A program made the position numbers and the translations under genes. The notes beneath the pieces are model-generated. The model ran no database searches and had not been told where the DNA came from. It saw only the letters and a program-made list of their open reading frames with translations. Source: an uncultured Candidatus Saccharibacteria bacterium (GTDB lineage Bacteria > Patescibacteriota > Saccharimonadia > Saccharimonadales > Saccharimonadaceae). From it: 42,750 nucleotides of DNA. Shown piece after piece: positions 16,847-25,430 of this stretch. The DNA lies in NCBI GenBank assembly GCA_947305705.1, contig CAMZEB010000006.1, positions 1-42,750 on the forward strand, in the 5' to 3' direction. How positions within the stretch are numbered: the first letter of the stretch is position 1; each line of letters opens with the position of its first letter.

Positions 16847-16875
16847 TTGGCACTTTTTCGAAAATATGTTATAGT
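16847..16875 (+). promoter_or_regulatory. Promoter for yebC
   Basis: TTGGCA (16847-16852) and TATAGT (16870-16875) with a 17-base spacer. The leader would be about 43 bases and includes AGAGGA before the start. Confidence 0.55.
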
Positions 16876-16924
16876 ATTGTGTTAGAATAGAATAAAATTA
16901 CGCAAAAACAAGAGGAATTAAATA

Positions 16925-17626
16925 ATGAGTGGACATAGTAAATGGGCAACCACAAAACGCCAGAAGGCAGTCGTTGACGCCAAGCGCGGTGCGTTGTTTA
17001 CGAAAATTGGCAACCAAATCGCAATTGCGGCACGCAGTGGCACCGATCCAGCCATGAACCCCTCGCTTGCGATGGTGTTAGAAAAAGCACGTCTCGCTAA
17101 TATGCCAAAGGCAAACATTGAGCGCGCAATCGCTCGCGTAGCTGACAAGAATGCGGCGGCGCTTATTGAGGAAACCTACGAGGCCTACGGACCTGGCGGT
17201 GTTGGCATTATTATCGAAGTTGCGACTGACAACAAAAACCGCACGATGCCAGAGGTGCGCCATACTTTGGAAAAAAATGGCGGTCGTATGGCTGACCCAG
17301 GCTCAGTTATGTTCCAGTTCACTCGCAAAGGTGTCATTTTTACGAAAGCAAAGGGTGACGAAATTATGATGGCGGCGCTAGATGCTGGCGCAGAAGATAT
17401 TGCTGATGAAGATGACGGCACGACAATTTATACTGCTTCTAATGATTTAATGAAAGTACGTAGCGCACTGATTGAAAACGGGTTCGAAATTGATTCTGCT
17501 GAGTTGCAGTATGTGCCAAACAACACAGTCCCAGTTGAGGGCGAAACGAGCGAAAAAGTCGAAAAAATCCTCGACGCAATCGATGATCTCGATGACGTCG
17601 TAGCAGTTCATACGAATGCCGAATAA
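16925..17626 (+). CDS. yebC: YebC/PmpR family protein
   Basis: The 233-aa protein begins with the hallmark MSGHSKWATTKRQKAVVDAKRG and continues with FTKIGNQIAIAARSGTDP, EAYGPGGVGIIIEVATDN and MFQFTRKGVI. Members were first described as transcription regulators, and later work connects some to translation through difficult, proline-rich stretches. It is a stand-alone gene with its own promoter and terminator. Which role applies here cannot be told from sequence. Confidence 0.95.
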   Translation: MSGHSKWATTKRQKAVVDAKRGALFTKIGNQIAIAARSGTDPAMNPSLAMVLEKARLANMPKANIERAIARVADKNAAALIEETYEAYGPGGVGIIIEVATDNKNRTMPEVRHTLEKNGGRMADPGSVMFQFTRKGVIFTKAKGDEIMMAALDAGAEDIADEDDGTTIYTASNDLMKVRSALIENGFEIDSAELQYVPNNTVPVEGETSEKVEKILDAIDDLDDVVAVHTNAE

Positions 17627-17640
17627 TTAGATTCAAGAGA

Positions 17641-17673
17641 AAAATGAGCTAACAAAATAGCTCATTTTTTTAT
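17641..17673 (+). terminator. Terminator after yebC
   Basis: AAAATGAGCTA and TAGCTCATTTT with a six-base loop, the second arm running into a seven-T tract. The A run on the left also allows some function on the minus strand. Confidence 0.8.
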
Positions 17674-17684
17674 GCATAATGCGA

Positions 17685-17690
17685 TATAAT
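17685..17690 (+). promoter_or_regulatory. -10 box for the HTH-MurA gene (leaderless type)
   Basis: TATAAT ends seven bases before the ATG at 17698, with no Shine-Dalgarno. Confidence 0.55.
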
Positions 17691-17697
17691 TATAAGC

Positions 17698-19239
17698 ATG
17701 AATAGTAAAGCAAATTATATGGTTGAAATCGGTAATATTATTGCGAATGCACGCATTCGTAAGGATATGACTCAAGCCGAATTAGCAAAAATGATTGGCA
17801 CTAGCCAATCCGCAATCAACCGTATAGAACACGGAAAACAAAATGCATCTCTTGAGATAATTTCCAAGATTGGTCGTGCATTAAATCAGCAAATTATTTC
17901 CATCAACGAAGGCGCAACTCAGGGCTACCGTATTAATGGCGGGAAAGAGTTACACGGCAGCATAACGATTAACACTTCCAAAAACGCCGCCGTCGGATTG
18001 TTGTGTGCATCACTGCTAAATCACGGCAAAACCACATTGAAACACCTCGCTCATATCGAAGAAGTATACCGCATTCTAGAGGTGCTCGAATCGATTGGCG
18101 TAAAAACGACCTGGATAAACGACGGAAAAGATCTCGAAATCGTGCCGCCAAAGAAACTCAATTTAGAGAATCTAAATGTCGAAGCAGCACGTCGCACACG
18201 CTCAATAATTATGATGATGGGGCCGCTGCTCCATTTCTCAGAGAAATTCCGATTACCTTACGCTGGCGGTTGTTCGCTCGGTTCGCGCACAGTTGAACCG
18301 CATCTCCACGCCTTAAAAGGCTTCGGATTAGAGGTTGACGCAAAAACTAACTCTGGTTTTTACGAAATAACAGTAGATAAAAACGCAAAGAAGGAGCGCA
18401 AAATTGTACTAATCGAGCGTGGCGATACCGTGACCGAAAACGCTATTATGGCAGCAGCACTCTTCCCTGGCGAAACGAAAATCGTTGGCGCAAGCCCGAA
18501 CTATATGGTACAAGACGTTTGTTTCTACCTTGAGAAACTCGGTGTCGTAATTGACGGTGTAGGCACGACAAACTTAGTCGTCCACGGCATGAGCCATATA
18601 TCGAAAAATATCGTATATGAACCAAGCGAAGACCCGATTGAGGCGATGAGCTTCATTGCGGCAGGCATTGTGACGAAATCAAGAATTGAGATTAAACGTG
18701 TTCCGATTGAATTCCTAGAGATTGAGCTCGAAGTTCTCCGTAGTATGGGGCAAAAAATGGACATATCGGAAGAATATTTTGCCAATAATGGCCGTACGCG
18801 TCTTGTTGATATTCAGCTGCAAAAATCTAAGCTAAAAGCGCCTGTCGATAAAATTCATCCGATGCCTTTCCCTGGCCTAAATATCGATTCACTACCGTTC
18901 TTCTCTGCAATTGCAGCAACTGCCGAAGGGCGCACGCTGATACACGACTGGGTGTTTGAAAATAGGGCGATTTATTCTACTGAGCTAGCAAATCTGAACG
19001 CAAAAGTAGAACTCCTAGATGCCCACCGTATCTTCGTTAATGGCCCAACAAATTGGCGCCCAGCCGAAATGATGGCGCCTCCTGCATTGAGGCCGGCCGT
19101 CGTAATTATGCTTGCGATGCTAGCGGCACCAGGCAAATCCATTTTGCGTAATACTTATTCGATTGCGCGCGGCTATGAAGACTTTGCGAATCGTCTATGT
19201 CAATTAGGCGCAGATATCGAACAGTTGTCAGACCTGTAA
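17698..19239 (+). CDS. XRE-type HTH fused to MurA-like enolpyruvyl transferase
   Basis: A 513-aa fusion. Residues 9-68 form an XRE/Cro helix-turn-helix (MTQAELAKMIGTSQSAINRIEHGK); 77-513 align along the whole of MurA, which adds enolpyruvate to UDP-GlcNAc. Retained counterparts of E. coli MurA residues are Lys95 (K22), Arg168 (R91), Cys192 (C115), Arg197 (R120), Asp397 (D305), Arg423 (R331) and Arg491 (R397). Altered are Asp369 (here Ala463), Arg232 (a Pro here) and the Glu-Pro-Glu segment near 188-190. So it may be an enzyme with self-regulation, or a sensor derived from MurA. It is monocistronic or first in a group with gatC, and is probably leaderless. Confidence 0.85.
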   Translation: MNSKANYMVEIGNIIANARIRKDMTQAELAKMIGTSQSAINRIEHGKQNASLEIISKIGRALNQQIISINEGATQGYRINGGKELHGSITINTSKNAAVGLLCASLLNHGKTTLKHLAHIEEVYRILEVLESIGVKTTWINDGKDLEIVPPKKLNLENLNVEAARRTRSIIMMMGPLLHFSEKFRLPYAGGCSLGSRTVEPHLHALKGFGLEVDAKTNSGFYEITVDKNAKKERKIVLIERGDTVTENAIMAAALFPGETKIVGASPNYMVQDVCFYLEKLGVVIDGVGTTNLVVHGMSHISKNIVYEPSEDPIEAMSFIAAGIVTKSRIEIKRVPIEFLEIELEVLRSMGQKMDISEEYFANNGRTRLVDIQLQKSKLKAPVDKIHPMPFPGLNIDSLPFFSAIAATAEGRTLIHDWVFENRAIYSTELANLNAKVELLDAHRIFVNGPTNWRPAEMMAPPALRPAVVIMLAMLAAPGKSILRNTYSIARGYEDFANRLCQLGADIEQLSDL

Positions 19240-19257
19240 AAACAGAGATGGATGTAG

Positions 19258-19263
19258 TATAAT
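19258..19263 (+). promoter_or_regulatory. -10 box for the gatC operon (leaderless type)
   Basis: TATAAT ends six bases before the gatC ATG at 19270. No terminator separates it from the HTH-MurA gene, so read-through is also possible. Confidence 0.6.
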
Positions 19264-19269
19264 TCAAGT

Positions 19270-19557
19270 ATGGCTATTACTAGAAAAGATGTCCTGCACT
19301 TAGCAGAGCTATCCAATATATCGCTTAGCGAAGAACAGATAGAGCCGTTAATTCGGGATCTTGATAATATTGTTAACTATTTTTCTCAGCTCGATGAACT
19401 GAATACCGAAAACGTCGAACCTACTTATCAGTGTTTTGATATGCAGAATGTTTGGCGCGAGGATGAAATAAAAGAATTCGAAGCGAATCGTGAAGATTTG
19501 CTCGCGTTAACCGTAGAGAGCGAAGATAATCAAGTAAAGGTACCAAAAGTTCTATGA
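19270..19557 (+). CDS. gatC: Asp/Glu-tRNA amidotransferase subunit C
   Basis: A 95-aa subunit that wraps around GatA and stabilises the GatCAB complex. The segment VLHLAELSNISLSEEQIEPLIRDL and the NTENVEPTY element are typical. Its stop overlaps the gatA start in ATGA, so translation is coupled. Confidence 0.93.
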   Translation: MAITRKDVLHLAELSNISLSEEQIEPLIRDLDNIVNYFSQLDELNTENVEPTYQCFDMQNVWREDEIKEFEANREDLLALTVESEDNQVKVPKVL

Positions 19558-20939
19558 AAATTGCAGATAAAAACACCAAAGCCGTAGATCTCGTGCGTGC
19601 CGCACTTGAGAAGGCAAAAGAATACGAAGATTATCACGCTTTCATTTCAATGAATGAGGCGCACGCGCTAGAGAGAGCGAGAGAAATCGATGCAAAAATC
19701 GAAAAGGGTGAAGAGGTCGGTCGTTTAGCTGGTGTACCTTTTGCGCTAAAAGATAATTACTTGAGCCCAGAAGGCAATACGACCGCAGCAGCGAAGATGT
19801 TAGAAGATTTCCCTGCGCCAATTACCGCGACGGCCGTAAAGAAACTCGAAGACGAAGGCGCAATTATGATTGGTCGCGCCAATCTTGATGCGTACGCACA
19901 CGGCGGAAGTACGGAAAACTCTTATTTTGGACCAACTTCTAACGCTTACGATAAGACACGTGTAGCAGGTGGCTCGAGCGGCGGCAGCGCAGTCGCAGTC
20001 GCGCTTGATATTGTGCCATTTGCCCTCGGTAGCGATACAGGCGGCTCGATTCGCCAGCCAGCAAGTTTTAATGGCGTCTATGGTGTTAAGCCAACTTATG
20101 GCACCGTTAGCCGCTACGGTGTTGTTGCGATGGCATCCTCAACCGATACGATGGGATGTTTCGCAAAAGATGCCGCCGACGCGAACCTCGTGATGAGCAT
20201 TATTGCCGGCAAAGACGAGAAGGATTCCACAACGCTTGATGATTTTTGGACAAAAGACCTCGCCGACGCTAAAGCCTCAAAGAAGAAGATTGGGCTAATT
20301 ACCGATTTTATGGGCGACGGTGTTGATGCTGATGTAAAGAAAACGACAGAAGATTACGCAAACAAACTCAAAAAGGCTGGATACAAAGTCGAAGAAGTTA
20401 GCTTGCCGATTTTGAAATACGCATTGGCGATTTATTACATTGTTCAGCCTGCAGAGGTAGCATCGAATCTCAGCCGCTATGACGGCATTCGCTATGGACA
20501 TCGCGCAAAAGAGATTCATAATCTTGGCGATATCTACAGCAAAACTCGCGACGAAGGCTTTATGCCAGAGAATAAACGCCGCATTTTGATCGGCAACTTC
20601 GTCTTGAGCTCTGGCTTCTTTGATGCATATTATCTAAAAGCACAAAAGGCACGCACACTTCTTATCAATGCCTACAATGAGGCTTTCGAGAAATACGATG
20701 CACTGCTTTGCCCTGTTTCGCCAAGCCCAGCATTCAAGATTGGCGAGAATACTTCCGACCCACTCAAGATGTATCTTGAAGACGTTATGACAGTTCCGCC
20801 AAGTATGGCGGGCTTACCTGCAATTTCCGTTCCTGCTGGCAAAAATAAGGCTGGTTTACCGATTGGCGTCCAGCTAGTCGGCCCACGCAAGAGCGATCAG
20901 GTTTTGCTCCATATTGCCGCAGAATTGGAGGGCAAATAG
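19554..20939 (+). CDS. gatA: Asp/Glu-tRNA amidotransferase subunit A
   Basis: The 461-aa amidase releases ammonia from glutamine for conversion of Glu-tRNA(Gln) or Asp-tRNA(Asn). The Ser-cisSer-Lys triad is visible: Lys66 (FALKDN), Ser141 (GGSSGGS) and Ser165 ([11 protein letters not shown]), with the usual 24-residue spacing between the two serines. The presence of GatCAB implies that at least one of glutaminyl- or asparaginyl-tRNA is made by the indirect route. Confidence 0.96.
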   Translation: MKIADKNTKAVDLVRAALEKAKEYEDYHAFISMNEAHALERAREIDAKIEKGEEVGRLAGVPFALKDNYLSPEGNTTAAAKMLEDFPAPITATAVKKLEDEGAIMIGRANLDAYAHGGSTENSYFGPTSNAYDKTRVAGGSSGGSAVAVALDIVPFALGSDTGGSIRQPASFNGVYGVKPTYGTVSRYGVVAMASSTDTMGCFAKDAADANLVMSIIAGKDEKDSTTLDDFWTKDLADAKASKKKIGLITDFMGDGVDADVKKTTEDYANKLKKAGYKVEEVSLPILKYALAIYYIVQPAEVASNLSRYDGIRYGHRAKEIHNLGDIYSKTRDEGFMPENKRRILIGNFVLSSGFFDAYYLKAQKARTLLINAYNEAFEKYDALLCPVSPSPAFKIGENTSDPLKMYLEDVMTVPPSMAGLPAISVPAGKNKAGLPIGVQLVGPRKSDQVLLHIAAELEGK

Positions 20940-20942
20940 ATT

Positions 20943-21371
20943 ATGCCTATTGACGGATCATTATTGGTCTTCCTAATAGCTATTGTTATTGTTGGGATTT
21001 TGGTAATCTTAGCAATCTCGATGACAAGCAAGCGCGGGCACACTTTTGATAAAGAAAACTACCAAATTGATTTCTTGCGCATCGAGCAATCACTCGAAAA
21101 AGATAACGAATCTAGCTATTCGATGGCGATTATTGAGGGAGATAAGTTACTAGATCGCGCATTAATGGAGATGGGTGTCCAAGGTAGGACAATGGGCGAT
21201 CGTCTGAAGCGCATTGGTAAGAGTAGGTTTACACAGCTTAATGCAGTTTGGCACGCGCATAAACTACGCAACCAGATAGCACACGAGCACGACTTTAAGC
21301 CAGAATATCGACAAGCAATGCACGCATTAGAGACCTATAAACAAGCATTAAAAGATTTAGGAGCAATTTAG
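20943..21371 (+). CDS. Membrane-anchored HEPN-like protein
   Basis: A 142-aa protein with one N-terminal TM helix (about 8-27) and a cytoplasmic helical domain. Residues 103-116 read WHAHKLRNQIAHEH, containing Arg109-Asn110 and His114, the R-x4-H pattern of HEPN domains, many of which are RNases or bind nucleotides. It sits three bases after gatA and abuts gatB directly, inside an otherwise standard gatCAB operon; GGAGGG at the end of gatA serves as its ribosome site. The HEPN call rests on this motif and the helical pattern, and needs a structure comparison. It might act on RNA near the membrane or be a structural HEPN relative. Confidence 0.6.
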   Translation: MPIDGSLLVFLIAIVIVGILVILAISMTSKRGHTFDKENYQIDFLRIEQSLEKDNESSYSMAIIEGDKLLDRALMEMGVQGRTMGDRLKRIGKSRFTQLNAVWHAHKLRNQIAHEHDFKPEYRQAMHALETYKQALKDLGAI

Positions 21372-22790
21372 ATGAGCGAATACAAAATTACCATCGGTAT
21401 CGAATGTCACGTCCAGCTGAATACGAAAACTAAATTGTTCAGCGCCGTAGATAATGACGCAGTCGACAAAGAGCCGAACTCGTGCGTTAGCCCGATTGAC
21501 TATGCCTTGCCTGGTATGTTGCCAGTGCTTAACAAGGCGGCCGTCGAGAAAGCCGTTCGTGCTGGTCTTGCTATGAACTGTAAGATTAATCTTACAAGCC
21601 GTTTTGACCGCAAACATTACTACTATCCAGATTTGCCAAAAGGTTACCAAATTTCACAGATGTATCAGCCAATTATTGGCGCTGGTGTAATTCATTTGCC
21701 CGATGGCAGCGACGTAAAGATTGAGCACGCTCACCTCGAGGAGGATGCAGGAAAACTCACGCATTTTGGAAATTATTCATTGGTCGACTTAAACCGCGCC
21801 GGTACGCCACTAATTGAGATTGTCTCAATGCCAGATATTCACTCGGCTGCACAGGCTCGCGCATACTGCGAAGAATTACATCGTCTTATGATGTATGCTG
21901 ACGTAACGAATGGTGACCTTTATCAAGGAAATATGCGTTTCGACGTAAACATTTCTATATCAAAGACCGAGAAGCTCGGTACGCGTGCCGAAATTAAGAA
22001 TCTCAACTCCTTCCGCAGCGTTGAGCGCGCTGTCGAATACGAATACAAACGCCAGAAAGCTCTGCTAGAAAAAGGCGAGCGCGTAATCCAAGAAACGCGC
22101 GGTTGGAACGATACGACCGGCAAGACTACTTCGCAACGTAGCAAGGAGGAAGCTCAGGATTATCGCTATATGCCTGAACCAGACGTCCCGCCTATTGTAC
22201 TCGAACAATCCTATGTCGATAAAGTTGCCGCAAGTATGCCACTGATGCCAGCCGACTATCGTTCGAAATTCGACATTCTTAATCTCGACGAAAGCGAGCG
22301 CGAAGCAATTATTAATTACCCTGTGCTAGCAAAACGTCTCGCCGAAGCGTGCGACAAAAATATCAACCTGTCGCCTCGTATTGCGCACTGGTTCTCTAGC
22401 ACGCTGCTTACCGAGGAAAATCAGGACAAAGATTTTTCATTGGCCACTGCCGATGAATTACTTGAGCTATCTGAGATGGTTGAGAAAAAAGAATTGTCAT
22501 CTACAGCGGCAAAGGACGTGCTAATGGAAATGTATGACCGAAAAAATACTTCCAAAACACCACATCAGCTCGCAAAAGAGATGAACTTATTGCAAGAAAA
22601 TGACGAGAATGCCCTCTCGGCAATCATCGATGAAGTTTTGATGATGCCAGAGTGCGCAAAAGCGGCCGAGGATGTCAGAAATGGAGAAATGAAAGCAATC
22701 GGATTCCTAGTTGGACAGGTAATGAAAAAATCGAAAGGAAAGGCAAATCCAGCAAGCGTTAACGAATTAATTAAAAATAAGTTATCATAA
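21372..22790 (+). CDS. gatB: Asp/Glu-tRNA amidotransferase subunit B
   Basis: The 472-aa subunit binds the mischarged tRNA and performs the kinase and amidation steps. The N-terminal IGIECHVQLNTKTKLFS, the FDRKHYYYPDLPKGYQISQ segment, EDAGKLTH and the C-terminal GatB/YqeY domain ending GKANPASVNELIKNKL are characteristic. The gene begins at the base after the stop of the HEPN-like gene, with AGGAG nine bases upstream. Confidence 0.96.
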   Translation: MSEYKITIGIECHVQLNTKTKLFSAVDNDAVDKEPNSCVSPIDYALPGMLPVLNKAAVEKAVRAGLAMNCKINLTSRFDRKHYYYPDLPKGYQISQMYQPIIGAGVIHLPDGSDVKIEHAHLEEDAGKLTHFGNYSLVDLNRAGTPLIEIVSMPDIHSAAQARAYCEELHRLMMYADVTNGDLYQGNMRFDVNISISKTEKLGTRAEIKNLNSFRSVERAVEYEYKRQKALLEKGERVIQETRGWNDTTGKTTSQRSKEEAQDYRYMPEPDVPPIVLEQSYVDKVAASMPLMPADYRSKFDILNLDESEREAIINYPVLAKRLAEACDKNINLSPRIAHWFSSTLLTEENQDKDFSLATADELLELSEMVEKKELSSTAAKDVLMEMYDRKNTSKTPHQLAKEMNLLQENDENALSAIIDEVLMMPECAKAAEDVRNGEMKAIGFLVGQVMKKSKGKANPASVNELIKNKLS

Positions 22791-22805
22791 GAATAAGGAG
22801 TAAAA

Positions 22806-23648
22806 ATGTCATACAAACTACCAACAAAAGCAGTAATCACGGATGCCGGCTTTGCGAGCCGCTTCCTGCCTATCACAAAAACCATTCCAAAAGCGATGAT
22901 TCCGCTTGGAGCTAAGCCAATTATGCAATACGTCGTCGAAGAGTGTGTCGCAGGTGGCATCAAAGATATTATTATCGTCGCCACTCACGAAGGCAAACCT
23001 ATCTACGAGGACTATTTCAAAAATCCTTGCGAAAAGATTTATAAGCAGCTCGAATCACAGGGCAAGCTAGATCGCTTTGAAGCGGTACGCGAAGTCCTTT
23101 CGATTGCAAATATTACGGTAATTGAGCAGGACCCAAGCTTTCCATATGGCAACGGTTCCCCAATCGCTAGCGCAAAACCTTACCTCAATGACGACGAAGC
23201 ATTTATCGCGCTCTACAGCGACGATTTGATCTTCGGCGAAGGCGATGTTAAGACTTTGATTGAAACTTACAAGCAGAACCCAGATGCAAAGGCAATCATT
23301 ACCGCGCAAGAAATGCCAAAGGAAGTTTGGAATAAGTATGGTATGATTGCGCTCAAAGACGAGAACAAGATGACACTCAGCCACATTGTCGAGAAACCAG
23401 CTAAGCCAGAAGACAGTCCAAGCAATTTGACGTCTTATGGTCGCTACCTTCTTACGCCAGAGGTATTTGCGCATCTTCTTCCAGGCAACACTGGCCTAGA
23501 TAATGAGCTCTGGACCGTCGATGCGATCACAAAGCTTGCAAAATCTGGCGACGTTATCGTTACGAAGTCTAAAGGCAAATGGCTCACGACCGGTGATCCG
23601 AAGAATTATTACTCTGCCTACGAAGAATTTATTAAAATGGGAGCTTAA
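22806..23648 (+). CDS. galU: UTP-glucose-1-phosphate uridylyltransferase
   Basis: The 280-aa nucleotidyltransferase makes UDP-glucose from UTP and glucose-1-phosphate, for surface polysaccharides or glycolipids. The N-terminal nucleotide loop reads DAGFASRFLPITK, where the family usually has GxGTRFLP; KAMIPLGAKPIMQYVVEE and the catalytic YSDDLIFG segment follow. The loop change could alter nucleotide preference. AAGGAG is close before the ATG and the gene follows gatB by 15 bases. Confidence 0.88.
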   Translation: MSYKLPTKAVITDAGFASRFLPITKTIPKAMIPLGAKPIMQYVVEECVAGGIKDIIIVATHEGKPIYEDYFKNPCEKIYKQLESQGKLDRFEAVREVLSIANITVIEQDPSFPYGNGSPIASAKPYLNDDEAFIALYSDDLIFGEGDVKTLIETYKQNPDAKAIITAQEMPKEVWNKYGMIALKDENKMTLSHIVEKPAKPEDSPSNLTSYGRYLLTPEVFAHLLPGNTGLDNELWTVDAITKLAKSGDVIVTKSKGKWLTTGDPKNYYSAYEEFIKMGA

Positions 23649-23651
23649 AAA

Positions 23652-23927
23652 ATGGAAACACCTGCTTGGATATTAGTATTCATCCTATCAATCACTTTGT
23701 TTATATTCTTGCTTGTCGCGATTATCTTGGTCATCAAGTTGATTGGCGTCACAAAGGAAGCAAAGAAAATCGTTCTTCAAGGTCAAAATATCGCCGAGAA
23801 GGCAGACGATATTGCTGACAATGTTCGCGATATGACAACTGTTGGTGGTCTGGTAAAGTACTTCACCGAAAGTTATCTCGATAAAGCCGAGAAAAGAAAA
23901 GCCAAAAAGTCCAAGAAAGGAGAATAA
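23652..23927 (+). CDS. Small membrane protein with cytoplasmic helix
   Basis: 91 aa: one long N-terminal hydrophobic segment (about 6-31) followed by a heptad-like helix (AKKIVLQGQNIAEKADDIADNVRD) and a Lys-rich tail. This resembles the DUF948/YtxG style of small envelope proteins, often found with YtxH-like partners, as here. It lies three bases after galU and one base before the YtxH-like gene. Confidence 0.7.
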   Translation: METPAWILVFILSITLFIFLLVAIILVIKLIGVTKEAKKIVLQGQNIAEKADDIADNVRDMTTVGGLVKYFTESYLDKAEKRKAKKSKKGE

Positions 23928-23928
23928 T

Positions 23929-24207
23929 ATGGCTGAAAAGAAAAAAGGAAGCAAGTTTTTCCTAGGCGCAGTCCTCGGAACGGTCGCTGGCGCAGTCGCT
24001 GGTGTTTTGATGGCGCCAAAGTCCGGCAAAGAAACCCGCAAGGATATTTCTGACGGAGCGAAAAAAGCTAGCAAAAAAGCAAAAGAAGGCAGCAAAAAAT
24101 TAGTTGCACGCGGAAAAGCTAAAGCTAAGAAAATTGGCGATAAGGTCTCAAAAGAAGCCGAAACCGTCAAAGGTAAAGTCACCAAGAAAGACGCAAAGAA
24201 AGCCTAA
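23929..24207 (+). CDS. YtxH-like protein with Lys/Ala-rich tail
   Basis: 92 aa. The N-terminal FFLGAVLGTVAGAVAGVLMAPKSGKETRKDI is the YtxH glycine-zipper segment, followed by a highly basic Lys/Ala tail that resembles histone H1-like tails. It is probably a membrane-associated stress-type protein. Last gene before a strong terminator; pairs with the preceding membrane gene. Confidence 0.8.
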   Translation: MAEKKKGSKFFLGAVLGTVAGAVAGVLMAPKSGKETRKDISDGAKKASKKAKEGSKKLVARGKAKAKKIGDKVSKEAETVKGKVTKKDAKKA

Positions 24208-24215
24208 AGATTCAA

Positions 24216-24246
24216 AATAAGCCCCCAGAGTCGGGGCTTATTTTTT
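24216..24246 (+). terminator. Terminator of the gat-galU-ytxH group
   Basis: AATAAGCCCC and GGGGCTTATT (24216-24225 and 24233-24242) with a seven-base loop, running into a T tract. Confidence 0.85.
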
Positions 24247-24264
24247 ATGACCGTCACAATCTGT

Positions 24265-24270
24265 TATACT
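24265..24270 (+). promoter_or_regulatory. -10 box for the P-loop kinase gene (leaderless type)
   Basis: TATACT ends seven bases before the ATG at 24278. No Shine-Dalgarno is present. Confidence 0.5.
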
Positions 24271-24277
24271 ATTACTA

Positions 24278-24853
24278 ATGGAAAAGAAAGATGTAAAAAT
24301 CCTAGCAATCGTAGGTATGTGCGGTAGCGGAAAGTCCACCGCCATTGATTATTTAACTGAACGTAAAATCCCAAAAATTTATTTTGGCGGAATAATCTTA
24401 AAAGGTATGGAAGAGGCCGGCATTGAAGATACGCCAGAAAATGAAAAGAAATTCCGCGAGGAAATCCGCGCAAAAGAAGGAAAAGATTTCGTTGTTAAGC
24501 GCGTTGTGACCGAGGCAAAAAAGTTGATTGAGGCAGGCCAAAAACGTATCGTGCTAGACGGCCTTTATTCTTGGACCGAATACAAGATTTTGCGCCAGGA
24601 ATTCCCTACTGAAATGACCGTTGTCGCTATCGTCGTACCGAAGGCTTTGCGCCGCAAACGCCTCGCAGAGCGCCCAGTCCGCCCATTCACCGCTCAAGAA
24701 GCCGCCGAACGCGACAAGACTGAGATAGAAAATCTCGAAAAAGGCGGCCCGATCGCGATTGCCGATTATTATGTCGATAATTCTGGCGATATTGAAACGT
24801 TCCACAAGAATTTTGCCAATCTTTGCAAGGAACTCGGTTTTCTAGATGCCTAA
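24278..24853 (+). CDS. P-loop kinase, dephospho-CoA kinase-like
   Basis: A 191-aa P-loop protein with Walker A GMCGSGKS (13-20). The layout, with KIYFGGIILKGMEEAG after the loop, a VLDGLYSWTEYKIL strand and the lid-like RRKRLAERP, resembles the archaeal-type dephospho-CoA kinase/UPF0200 group of nucleotide kinases. CoA-related activity is inference. Its last bases overlap the start of the methyltransferase gene by eight bases. Confidence 0.75.
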   Translation: MEKKDVKILAIVGMCGSGKSTAIDYLTERKIPKIYFGGIILKGMEEAGIEDTPENEKKFREEIRAKEGKDFVVKRVVTEAKKLIEAGQKRIVLDGLYSWTEYKILRQEFPTEMTVVAIVVPKALRRKRLAERPVRPFTAQEAAERDKTEIENLEKGGPIAIADYYVDNSGDIETFHKNFANLCKELGFLDA

Positions 24854-25430
24854 AGAATTACAAATACCTGACCGCGAAACTGAGCTGCTGCTAAAAGAGC
24901 TAGAAAATGTGCTCGAAGTTAGCGGCGACGTTGTCGAGTTTGGCTGCTACGAAGGTGACACGTCGATTTTGCTTGCCGATGTCATTCGAGACAATCCAGA
25001 TAAATGGCTCTATCTTTACGATTCGTTTGAGGGTTTGCCAGAAAAAACCGCCGAGGACAACAGCGCCGACGGCTGGCGTTTCCAAAAAGGCGCCCTGAAA
25101 GCCTCGCCAGACACCGTGCGTCATAAGTTTAAAAAATATGCCCTGCCGGAGCCAGTCATTACAAAAGCGTGGTTCAATGAGCTAACAGACAGCGATTTGC
25201 CGCAGACGATTGCATTCGCATTGCTGGACGGGGATTTTTATGAGTCGATCAAAGTCAGCCTTGCATTGGTTGATCCTAGGATGAGCAAGGGCGGAGTCAT
25301 CGCGATTCACGATTACCGGAATGCGCAACTTCCTGGCAGCAGTAAGGCTGTAAATGAATTTCTTGCCGAACATTCTAACGAATATAGTTTGCGAATCGTA
25401 GCAACGATGGCAATCCTAACGAAGAATTAG
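24846..25430 (+). CDS. TylF-like class I methyltransferase
   Basis: A 194-aa SAM-dependent enzyme of the TylF/MycF macrocin O-methyltransferase type. The SAM loop VEFGCYEGDTSI, the family marker YDSFEGLPE, the metal-binding LLDGDFYESIKVSL segment and IAIHDYR are all present. TylF homologues methylate sugars, so a role in surface glycan modification is plausible, in keeping with galU nearby. Its 3' end overlaps the convergent TraX-like gene by 15 bases. Confidence 0.82.
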   Translation: MPKELQIPDRETELLLKELENVLEVSGDVVEFGCYEGDTSILLADVIRDNPDKWLYLYDSFEGLPEKTAEDNSADGWRFQKGALKASPDTVRHKFKKYALPEPVITKAWFNELTDSDLPQTIAFALLDGDFYESIKVSLALVDPRMSKGGVIAIHDYRNAQLPGSSKAVNEFLAEHSNEYSLRIVATMAILTKN

